From Planctomycetota bacterium (GTDB lineage Bacteria; Planctomycetota; UBA1135; GCA-002686595), in NCBI GenBank assembly GCA_026692665.1, contig JAPLOF010000005.1:1-39893 (forward strand): a DNA stretch of 39,893 nt. The letters are read 5' to 3'. This document shows positions 33,842 to 39,893 of this stretch, piece by piece. The notes under the pieces were generated by a model that had not been told where the DNA came from, did not search any database, and saw nothing but the letters and a program-made list of their open reading frames with translations. The translations under genes were made by a program, and so were the position numbers. How positions within the stretch are numbered: the stretch's first letter is position 1; the number at the start of each line of letters is the position of its first letter.

Positions 33842-34749
33842 TACGACGGCGGGAAGACGCGCCGCAGCCCGTGCGCCAGCGGAAAGCCGAGCAGGATGGC
33901 GGCCGCGACGAGCGCGCCGTCCCACGATCCCGGTCGGACCGCGAGCAGCGCCACGACCGCGCTCGCGACGAGCAGACGTCGCAGCGCGATGCCCATCGCG
34001 CGCTCGACGTCGCCGCGCGACCACGTCCGTCCGGGCCGCGCCGCCGCCAGGAGCCCCGCGGCGCCGGCGATCGCGAGCGCGACGGCCGCTGCGCGCACGA
34101 GGATGGGCGCGGACGTCGGCGTGACCGCGATGCTCGCGAGGAGCGCGGCCGCGATGGTGAGCAGGACCCGCGGACGCTCGCCGAGGGGACGCTCGTCCTC
34201 GCCGTCCTCCAGACGCCCGAGGCGCGCGACGGTGAACACGTAGAGCCCGTAGGCGAAGGCCGGGAGGAACGCGGACGCGGCCGGCATCGTCAGGGCGCCG
34301 GCCTGGATCGCCCACCAGATCCCGGAGCCCAGGTTGCCGGCCCGACACAGGCCGATCAGCAGCGGTCCGCGCCACGCGCCCCGGCCCGCGACGTCGTACA
34401 GCACCGCCAGGGCCGCGACCCCGCCCATCCACAGCGCGCTCGACGGCGCCGCGAGCCACGCACAGACGAGGCCCGCGACGAAGAGAGCGATCGCCGTGGC
34501 CAGCGCGAGGGCCGGCGAGATGCTCCCACTCGGGATCGGTCGCGACGGCCTCGAGCGCGCGTCGTGCTCGCGGTCGTTCCAGTCGTTGAGTGCCAGGGCT
34601 CCGTGGTAGACGCCGAGCGAGGCCGGCACGAGCCACCACGCGCGCGCGTCGGCGGGGAATCCGCCGCAGGCGTACACCACTCCCGCGGCGGCGTCCGCCG
34701 CGGCAGTCGGCGCGAGCGAGACGCGCAGGAGACGCAGCCAGGACTTCAC
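33841..34749 (-). CDS. UbiA family prenyltransferase
   Basis: This 302-residue integral membrane protein has about eight or nine hydrophobic segments. The first prenyl-diphosphate motif NDWNDREHD (NDxxDxxxD, about 55-63) is followed by RPSRPIPSG, the standard UbiA 'RP(I/L)PSG' stretch. The second acidic motif is probably RLEDGEDE near residue 180. UbiA enzymes attach polyprenyl chains to aromatic or other acceptors for quinones, heme O, hopanoid-like or pigment products. The shape resembles EboC-type members, but no other ebo genes are near, so the acceptor is unknown. A GTG start at 34749 gives MKSWLRLLRVSLAPTA, a typical short N-terminus before helix 1. It lies 22 bases after rseP and is probably co-transcribed with dxr-rseP, another isoprenoid-related gene group. 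Confidence 0.85.
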   Translation of the reverse strand: MKSWLRLLRVSLAPTAAADAAAGVVYACGGFPADARAWWLVPASLGVYHGALALNDWNDREHDARSRPSRPIPSGSISPALALATAIALFVAGLVCAWLAAPSSALWMGGVAALAVLYDVAGRGAWRGPLLIGLCRAGNLGSGIWWAIQAGALTMPAASAFLPAFAYGLYVFTVARLGRLEDGEDERPLGERPRVLLTIAAALLASIAVTPTSAPILVRAAAVALAIAGAAGLLAAARPGRTWSRGDVERAMGIALRRLLVASAVVALLAVRPGSWDGALVAAAILLGFPLAHGLRRVFPPS

Positions 34750-34771
34750 GTCGCGATGCGGCGCGCGGCGT

Positions 34772-36598
34772 TCAACGCACGATCCAGCGCACCACGTCGT
34801 TGAACGTGACGTAGACCATCAGCGAGACGATCAGCACGACGCCGACGAGTTGGCTGTAGCCGTGGATGCGCTCCGAGACCGGCGATCCCTTCAGCTTCTC
34901 GATTCCGAGGAAGAGGAGGTGCCCGCCGTCGAGGACGGGGATCGGCAGCACGTTCAGGAACGCCAGGTTCATGCTGAGCATGCACAGGAAGTAGAAGAGC
35001 TTCGCGATCCCGTCCGAGACGAACGAGTGGCTCACGACCCCGATGGTGATGATGCCGCCGATGTTCTGGCCGCTCACCTGCCGGAAGAGGATGCGCTTCA
35101 GCGTGAGCCACGATTCCTCGAGGAATTTCCAGGACAACCCGAACCCGGCGTGCACGGCGTCGAGCGGGCCATCGGAGCGGAAGACGTACTGTGCGTCACG
35201 GACGCCGAACCCGTAGGTGGGCGCGCGCCAGGCACGCGGTGCGACACGGACGGTCAAGGTCTCGGTGCCGCGCACCACGTCGAGCGCCAGGACCTTCTGC
35301 TTGTCCTTGCCCGCCTCCTTCGCCGCCGACTGCACGTCCGCGAACGTGGAGACCTCCTTGCCGTCGATGCGCTGGATGCGGTCGCCATCGCGCAGGCCGG
35401 CGTCGGCCGCGGCCGAACCCGGGGTGATCGCGACGAGCGTCGAGTCCGCGTCCTGCCCGATCGCGACATCCTGCGCCAACTGCACGGCTTCGCCCGCTGC
35501 AAGTGCCGGGATCGTGAGGGCGAGGGCGGACCCGCCGCGCTCGACGCGCAGGCTCACCGGGCCCCGGGCCGCCTCGAGGCGTTCCAGGAAATCGTAGGGA
35601 CGCACGAGAGGCATGCCGTCCGCGTCCAGGATGCGGTCGTCCTTGGCCAGGCCGCTCCTGCGCGCGAGGGGCGTGTCGCGCACGGCGACGACGCGGCGGA
35701 CCAACGGCCCCACGCCCAGGAGTTGCGTCTCGAGCTTCGGGTCCGGCGTGGGGACGATGTCGGCCGCGAACGTCCGGCCGCCGCGCTCGAACGTGGCGCG
35801 GACGACGTCGCCGTTGCGGGCCGCCTTCGCCAGCCGCTCGTCCAGGGTCAAGCCGGGGCTGGTCCCGGCGACGTCGACCAGCCGGTCGCCGTCCACGAGT
35901 CCGGCCTTCTCCGCGGACGAGCCCTTCTCGACCGCGATCGATCCGTGCGCGTCGGCGGCCGGATTCACGCCGATCGAGTACGCGCCGATCGCCTCGTTCC
36001 ATTGCGGGACGAGGCGCACGGTCCGCGTATTCGTGGCACCCGGGTCGCGCACCACGAGCACGGTCTCCTCGGGCGAGCCGAGCGCGACCTCGTTCGGGAT
36101 GTTCAGGAAGGAGTAGACGACGTTGCCGTTCACCGACTCGACGCGCGTGCCCGACTGCAGGCCGGCGTGCCACGCGGGCGATCCGGGCGTCGTGGAACCG
36201 ACGATCGGCTCGGAGAACGGCACGCCGACGGAGAGGATGATCGGGAAGACGACGAGCGCGAACGCGACGTTCATCAGCACGCCGCCCGAGTAGATGAGGA
36301 AGCGCTGGCCCACGCTCTTCCCGGGCAGTTCGTCGGACGCGGGCGCGCCGCCGTCCGAGGGTCCCTCCTCGCCGGCCATCTTCACGTAGCCGCCGAGCGG
36401 CACGGCGGCGATCTGGTAGGTCGTGGGCCCGCGTTTCCAGCCCAGCAGCTTGGGGCCGAACCCGAGCGAAAACGTCTCCACGCGCACCTTGCACCAGCGT
36501 GCCGCCAGGAAGTGCCCGAGCTCGTGCACGAAGATCACCAGGCCGATGCCGAACGCGACGAGCGCCCAGCGGTAGATGTTCAGGAGGAGGTCGTCCAT
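34772..36598 (-). CDS. rseP: Site-2 zinc metalloprotease RseP with expanded PDZ region
   Basis: This 608-residue membrane protease is longer than the 350-450 usual for the family. HELGH zinc motif is at 25-29 in the first membrane helix, GGVLMNVAFALVVF forms the second core helix, and the third zinc ligand is D557 in NVLPIPVLDGG. Between them lie four PDZ-like modules, recognised by the repeats GSPAWHAGLQSGTRVESVNG, GSSAEKAGLVDGDRLVDVAG, DTPLARRSGLAKDDRILDAD and GSAAADAGLRDGDRIQRIDG; E. coli RseP has two. RseP cuts anti-sigma factors and leftover signal peptides inside the membrane. It follows dxr by 23 bases, a very common gene order in bacteria. No anti-sigma gene is nearby. Confidence 0.96.
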   Translation of the reverse strand: MDDLLLNIYRWALVAFGIGLVIFVHELGHFLAARWCKVRVETFSLGFGPKLLGWKRGPTTYQIAAVPLGGYVKMAGEEGPSDGGAPASDELPGKSVGQRFLIYSGGVLMNVAFALVVFPIILSVGVPFSEPIVGSTTPGSPAWHAGLQSGTRVESVNGNVVYSFLNIPNEVALGSPEETVLVVRDPGATNTRTVRLVPQWNEAIGAYSIGVNPAADAHGSIAVEKGSSAEKAGLVDGDRLVDVAGTSPGLTLDERLAKAARNGDVVRATFERGGRTFAADIVPTPDPKLETQLLGVGPLVRRVVAVRDTPLARRSGLAKDDRILDADGMPLVRPYDFLERLEAARGPVSLRVERGGSALALTIPALAAGEAVQLAQDVAIGQDADSTLVAITPGSAAADAGLRDGDRIQRIDGKEVSTFADVQSAAKEAGKDKQKVLALDVVRGTETLTVRVAPRAWRAPTYGFGVRDAQYVFRSDGPLDAVHAGFGLSWKFLEESWLTLKRILFRQVSGQNIGGIITIGVVSHSFVSDGIAKLFYFLCMLSMNLAFLNVLPIPVLDGGHLLFLGIEKLKGSPVSERIHGYSQLVGVVLIVSLMVYVTFNDVVRWIVR

Positions 36599-36621
36599 CG
36601 GCGGTGCGGTTCGTGGGGGAT

Positions 36622-37854
36622 CTACGAGAGAGCGCGCGGTTCGCGCGCGAGCGGCGGCGCGGAGCGTGCCGCATCGGACGCGGGAGCCGGCCGGGTCGTG
36701 CCCGCGCGCAGGAGTGCGATTTCGTGGAGTGCCATCGCCCTCGCCGCGGTGTCGGCGGCGAGCAGGTCCTCGATGCTCCGGTCGAGGCCCGGCCGGCGGG
36801 CGAGGACGCGCTGGTTCAGGCGCACGATGTCCTCGAACCGGAGGTCCTCGCGCAGGAAGGCCTCGACGGCGACTTCGTCCGCCGCGTTCACGACGGCACC
36901 GCAGTCGGAGCCGCCTTCGATGCAGGCGTACCCCAGTTCGAGGGCGGGAAAGCGCTCGAAATCGGGCTCCTCGAACGTGAGCTGGCGGAAGGCCGAGAAA
37001 TCGAAGCCCGTGAGCCGGGCCGGCGCGCGATCCGGATGGTGCAGCGCGTGGTGGATCGGGCCGCGCATGTCCGGAGGCCCCATCTGCGCGATCACGGAGC
37101 CGTCCACGAACTCGACCAGCGAGTGCACGATGGACTGCGGGTGGATCGCCACCTGGATGCGATCGCGATCGAGCCCGAACAGGTGGTGGAGCTCGATGAT
37201 CTCGAGCGCCTTGTTCATGAGCGTGGCCGACCCGACCGTGATGCGCGGCCCCATGCTCCAGTTCGGATGGCGCAGGGCCTGCGCGGGCGTGACGCGGGCT
37301 AGCTCCTCGCGCGGGGTGGTGCGGAACGGACCGCCGCTGCCCGTGAGGATCACGCGACGGACGCGCCCGAGGTCCTTGCCGCGCAGGCACTGGAACACGG
37401 CGGAATGCTCGCTGTCGACCGGCAGGATCGTCGCACCGCGCTCGCGCGCGAGCTGCATGAGCAGCGTGCCCGCGACGACCAGCGATTCCTTGTTCGCCAG
37501 GGCCAGCGTCTTGCCGCGCTGGAGCACGACTTCGGACGCGCGCACCCCCGCGGCGCCGACGATCCCGTGCACGGCGACGTCGAACTCCGCCGCGCGGCAC
37601 AGTTCGAGCACGGCGTCCGGTCCGCTGAATAGGTGCGTGCCGGCAGGCAACTCCCGCCGCAGGTCGTCGGCCGCCGAGGCGTCGGAGAGCGCGACGAAAC
37701 GCGGTACGAATTCGCGCGCCTGGGCCGCCAGCTCGCGCCAGGAGCGTTGGGCCGCCAGGCCCTCCACCCGGAACGAGCCCCGGCTGTCGCGCAAGAGCTC
37801 GAGGGTCTGGGTGCCGATCGAGCCGGTACTGCCGAGGAGGAGCAGGGAACGCAT
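36622..37854 (-). CDS. dxr: 1-deoxy-D-xylulose 5-phosphate reductoisomerase
   Basis: This 410-residue enzyme converts DXP to MEP with NADPH and Mg2+ or Mn2+, the first committed step of the MEP isoprenoid pathway. Motifs are GSTGSIGTQTL (8-18, NADPH), ALANKESLVVAG (the NKE stretch), VDSEHSAVFQCL (metal ligands Asp and Glu), ILTGSGGPFR (usually TASGGPF), HPNWSMGPRITVGSATLMNK (substrate phosphate and active-site flap) and HPQSIVHSLVEF. The C-terminal region has AADEVAVEAFL and an Ala/Pro/Arg-rich extension of about 25 residues after the conserved part. The ATG at 37854 gives MRSLLLLGSTGSIG. It heads a dxr-rseP(-ubiA-like) unit, divergent from the Nudix-purM unit. Confidence 0.97.
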   Translation of the reverse strand: MRSLLLLGSTGSIGTQTLELLRDSRGSFRVEGLAAQRSWRELAAQAREFVPRFVALSDASAADDLRRELPAGTHLFSGPDAVLELCRAAEFDVAVHGIVGAAGVRASEVVLQRGKTLALANKESLVVAGTLLMQLARERGATILPVDSEHSAVFQCLRGKDLGRVRRVILTGSGGPFRTTPREELARVTPAQALRHPNWSMGPRITVGSATLMNKALEIIELHHLFGLDRDRIQVAIHPQSIVHSLVEFVDGSVIAQMGPPDMRGPIHHALHHPDRAPARLTGFDFSAFRQLTFEEPDFERFPALELGYACIEGGSDCGAVVNAADEVAVEAFLREDLRFEDIVRLNQRVLARRPGLDRSIEDLLAADTAARAMALHEIALLRAGTTRPAPASDAARSAPPLAREPRALS

Positions 37855-37890
37855 GCGGGGCGGATTCGCTCGGAGTCGGGGCTCGCGCCG

Positions 37891-37920
37891 TTGCCGCGCC
37901 GCGCCGTCACCCTCTAGTCT
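37891..37920 (+). promoter_or_regulatory. Candidate promoter of nudix-purM; -10 region also symmetrical for dxr
   Basis: TTGCCG (37891-37896) and TAGTCT (37915-37920) are 18 bases apart on the plus strand. The overlapping minus-strand hexamer TAGACT (37921-37916) could serve dxr, giving a leader of about 55 bases. The two starts would thus share one A/T-richer patch. Confidence 0.42.
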
Positions 37921-37955
37921 AGGCCTTCGGGCGCCGGGAACCAGCGCCGCATCCC

Positions 37956-38477
37956 TTGTCCGCCTGGAACGTCCAGCACTGCCCTGCCTGCGGAGCGCGC
38001 CTCGTGCGCGCCGAGGTCGAGGGGCGCGAGCGCGCGCGCTGCGCGTCCTGCCCCTTCGTCTGGTACGAGAACCCCGCGCCCGTCGCGGGCGGAATCGTCC
38101 TCGACACCGCGGGTTCGGTCCTGCTCGTGCGTCGCGCGTTCGAGCCCCACCGCGGTTCCTGGGCTCTACCGGCCGGTTTCCAGGAGCACGACGAGACCCC
38201 GCGCGAGGCGGCGGCCCGCGAAGTGCTCGAGGAATCCGGACTCGCGGTCGAGGTCGGGGAGCTCTTCGACCTGGTCTTCGTCCCCGGCGGCCGGCGGTCC
38301 GTGAACCTGGCGCTCTTCCTGTGCCGGCCCACGGGCGGGATCCTGCGCGGAGGACACGACGTGCTCGACGCGGCGTGGTTCCGGCTGGACGCGCTGCCCT
38401 CCGACCTGGCCTTCCAGAACGGGCCGCTCGTCCTGGAGCGGCTGCGCGAACGCGGCTACCCTCACGGGCCACGATGA
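37956..38477 (+). CDS. Nudix hydrolase with N-terminal zinc ribbon
   Basis: This is a 173-residue protein. The N-terminal zinc ribbon has C9, C12, C29 and C32 (CPACG...CASC), followed by YENPAPVAGGIV and a complete Nudix box at 74-96 (G-x5-E-x7-REVLEESGL). The organisation is that of the zinc-ribbon subset of Nudix hydrolases, which act on NAD(H), ADP-ribose or other nucleoside diphosphates. NudC-type NADH pyrophosphatases have a further N-terminal domain that is missing here. The TTG at 37956 is the only start compatible with the zinc ribbon. The stop overlaps the purM ATG (ATGA), so the two are coupled, and a nucleotide-related substrate is plausible. Confidence 0.9.
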   Translation: MSAWNVQHCPACGARLVRAEVEGRERARCASCPFVWYENPAPVAGGIVLDTAGSVLLVRRAFEPHRGSWALPAGFQEHDETPREAAAREVLEESGLAVEVGELFDLVFVPGGRRSVNLALFLCRPTGGILRGGHDVLDAAWFRLDALPSDLAFQNGPLVLERLRERGYPHGPR

Positions 38478-39565
38478 ACAGCAACGCGAGCACCACCGTC
38501 AGCACCGGCGCCACGGCCAAGTCCGGGGTCTCGCGTTACGCCGAAGCCGGCGTCGACATCCACAAGAAGTACGACGCCGTGGAACGCGCGACCGCGGTCA
38601 TCCGCAGCACGTTCACGGCCGGCGTCGTCGGCGACGTCGGCCTGTTCGGCGGACTCTTCGACCCGGCACGGATGGGGTTCGGCGACGCGCTGCTCGTCGC
38701 CAGCACGGACGGCGTGGGCACGAAGCTCGACGTGGCGAAGCGCGCCGGCGTCTACGACACCGTCGGCCGCGACATCGTGAACCACTGCATCGGCGACATC
38801 CTGGTGCAGGGCGCATGGCCGCTCTTCTTCCTGGACTACATCGCGGTCGGGAAGATGGATCCGCCGATGGTCTCGGACCTGATCCGCGGTTGCGCCGAGG
38901 CCTGCCGCGACGGGGGGCTCGCGCTGCTCGGCGGCGAGACGGCCGAGATGCCGGGTCTGTACGCACCCGGCGATTTCGACCTGGCCGGCACCATCGTCGG
39001 CGCGGTCAAGCGCGACAAGCTGCTCGACGGCAGCCGCGTGCGGCCCGGGCAAGTGATCCTGGGCCTGCGCTCCTCGGGCCTGCACACGAACGGCTTCTCC
39101 CTCGCGCGGCGCGTCCTGTTCGAGGAACTGGGTCTCGCCATCGCGGATCGCCCGCGCGAACTCGGCGGCCAGACGGTCGGCGAAGCGCTGCTCGCCGTGC
39201 ACCGCAACTATCTGCCCTTCCTGTGGCCGCTGCTGGAAGCGAACCGCATCCAGGCCCTGGCGCACATCACGGGTGGCGGGCTCGTCGACAACGTGCCGCG
39301 CGTCCTCGGCACCTGCGATGCCTGGATCGACCGCGCGGCATGGGAGGTTCCGGCGTTGTTCCGCTTCCTGTGCGAGAAGGGCGACGTCGGGCGCGACGAG
39401 GCCTACCAGGTGTTCAACATGGGCATCGGCATGGTGGCGTTCATCGAGGAGCGCGACCTCACCGCCGTGCAGTCCGAACTCGCCGCGCGTGGCGAAATCG
39501 GCCTGGTCATCGGCCGCACGGCGGCGGCTTCGGGATCCGAAGGGGTCGTCCGCTGGACGCGCTGA
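38474..39565 (+). CDS. purM: Phosphoribosylformylglycinamidine cyclo-ligase (AIR synthetase)
   Basis: This 363-residue enzyme closes the imidazole ring of AIR in purine synthesis, using ATP. Motifs are YAEAGVDIHKKYDAV (22-36), the family-defining YxxAGVD start, followed by STDGVGTKLDVA, NHCIGDILVQGA, LLGGETAEMPGLY, SSGLHTNGFSLAR, HITGGGLVDNVPRVL and VFNMGIGMV. These match standard PurM in order and spacing. A Ser/Thr-rich extension of about 20 residues precedes the conserved start. It is the second purine gene in the window (with purC on the other strand), and the two are not in one operon. Its end overlaps a possible CTG start of the next frame. Confidence 0.97.
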   Translation: MNSNASTTVSTGATAKSGVSRYAEAGVDIHKKYDAVERATAVIRSTFTAGVVGDVGLFGGLFDPARMGFGDALLVASTDGVGTKLDVAKRAGVYDTVGRDIVNHCIGDILVQGAWPLFFLDYIAVGKMDPPMVSDLIRGCAEACRDGGLALLGGETAEMPGLYAPGDFDLAGTIVGAVKRDKLLDGSRVRPGQVILGLRSSGLHTNGFSLARRVLFEELGLAIADRPRELGGQTVGEALLAVHRNYLPFLWPLLEANRIQALAHITGGGLVDNVPRVLGTCDAWIDRAAWEVPALFRFLCEKGDVGRDEAYQVFNMGIGMVAFIEERDLTAVQSELAARGEIGLVIGRTAAASGSEGVVRWTR

Positions 39566-39893
39566 TCGCCGCCGCGATTCTCCTCGTCGCCGCTCCGGGT
39601 CCGAGCGAGCTTCGAGCGATCGACGCCCGAGTGGCCGTGGTCCCCGTCGCCGATCCGCGCGCCTCCGCCGCCCAATCGGCACGACCGCTCTCCACCGAGA
39701 CGCGCACCTTCTGGGAGCGCACCTGGGCACGCCTCGACAAGTTGGATCGCACCACACGCCGCGGTGCGAGCTGGAAGCGCCAGCTCAACGACCTGAGCGA
39801 TCTGGCCCTCGAGCGCCGCATCGTCGGCCTCTCGCAGAGCGACGAGCAGGATCTGTTCCGCACCCGGCTCCTCCAGTGGCACCTCGAGCGCAT
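39562..39893 (+). CDS. Unknown, possibly exported protein (5' part, cut by window edge)
   Basis: The frame stays open from about 39562 to the end of the window. It begins LIAAAILLVAAPGPSELRA, which looks like a short signal peptide, and continues with a charged helical stretch, ETRTFWERTWARLDKLDRTT then SWKRQLNDLSDLALERRIVG. The amino-acid mix is protein-like and unlike the Arg-rich shadow frames. No ATG, GTG or TTG lies in a good place: CTG at 39562 would overlap the purM stop (CTGA) and CTG at 39553 is also possible, so the true start is unclear. I do not recognise the family. Confidence 0.5.
   Translation, partial: MIAAAILLVAAPGPSELRAIDARVAVVPVADPRASAAQSARPLSTETRTFWERTWARLDKLDRTTRRGASWKRQLNDLSDLALERRIVGLSQSDEQDLFRTRLLQWHLER

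Noticed and set aside
34850..38473. A long plus-strand frame preceding purM.
   Set aside because: It is antisense to rseP and dxr, both of which have full motif sets. Only the part from 38474 is purM.
1..39893. CRISPR arrays, tRNA or rRNA genes, phage genes or att sites.
   Set aside because: No regularly spaced repeats, cloverleaf patterns, integrase or structural phage genes were found on reading both strands by eye. A covariance-model scan was not possible.

Overview
The window is a GC-rich (roughly 70 percent or more) stretch of bacterial chromosome packed with conserved housekeeping and envelope genes. It carries no phage, plasmid or CRISPR features, and I saw no tRNA or rRNA. The best guess for the host is a member of the PVC superphylum, most likely Planctomycetota. 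The grounds are a tandem 'double' UvrA of about 1,935 residues (long UvrAs are known from Chlamydiae and Planctomycetes), an FG-GAP/ASPIC lipoprotein, a 71-residue protein of a type I associate with Planctomycetes, and few Shine-Dalgarno sequences. This placement is inference. Layout: (1) 1-1163, minus: an FtsX/MacB-type ABC exporter (ATPase plus a permease cut by the window edge). (2) 1305-1826, plus: a lone SRPBCC-fold protein. (3) 1830-6986, minus: a GH20-like glycosidase overlapping a membrane protein, a small conserved protein followed by a strong hairpin, then purC-mtnA with a 4-base overlap. (4) 7031-11968, plus: aroA, galE, a PBP4-type D,D-peptidase and an inositol-monophosphatase-family gene. 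(5) 11969-13463: the only long non-housekeeping stretch, with two REP-like hairpin repeats and a RAYT-type (IS200-like, REP-associated) transposase gene broken by one amber codon. (6) 13464-25231, plus: giant uvrA, XPB-type helicase, an XPB-partner protein and a ThiE/TenI protein, each joined to the next by a 4-base stop/start overlap, followed by thiL and tsaE. (7) 25292-31876, plus: a TolC-like outer-membrane efflux protein, a HEAT-repeat putative lipoprotein, and a large FG-GAP/ASPIC lipoprotein with a thioredoxin-like tail. (8) 31887-34749: a small membrane-anchored protein facing a CCA-adding-enzyme family gene, then a UbiA prenyltransferase. (9) 34772-37854, minus: dxr-rseP. (10) 37956-39893, plus: zinc-ribbon Nudix hydrolase, purM and the start of an unknown, possibly exported protein. 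The most interesting unit is uvrA-xpb-partner. A bacterial damage-recognition ATPase of double size is translationally coupled to a eukaryote/archaeal-style XPB helicase and to a protein whose C-terminal domain visibly matches the N-terminal domain of that XPB. The arrangement recalls the XPB/p52 'clutch' of TFIIH and suggests a composite nucleotide-excision-repair machine. Several genes have a TANNNT hexamer exactly 7 bases (or 9-10) before the ATG, which points to leaderless or nearly leaderless transcription as a common mode here.
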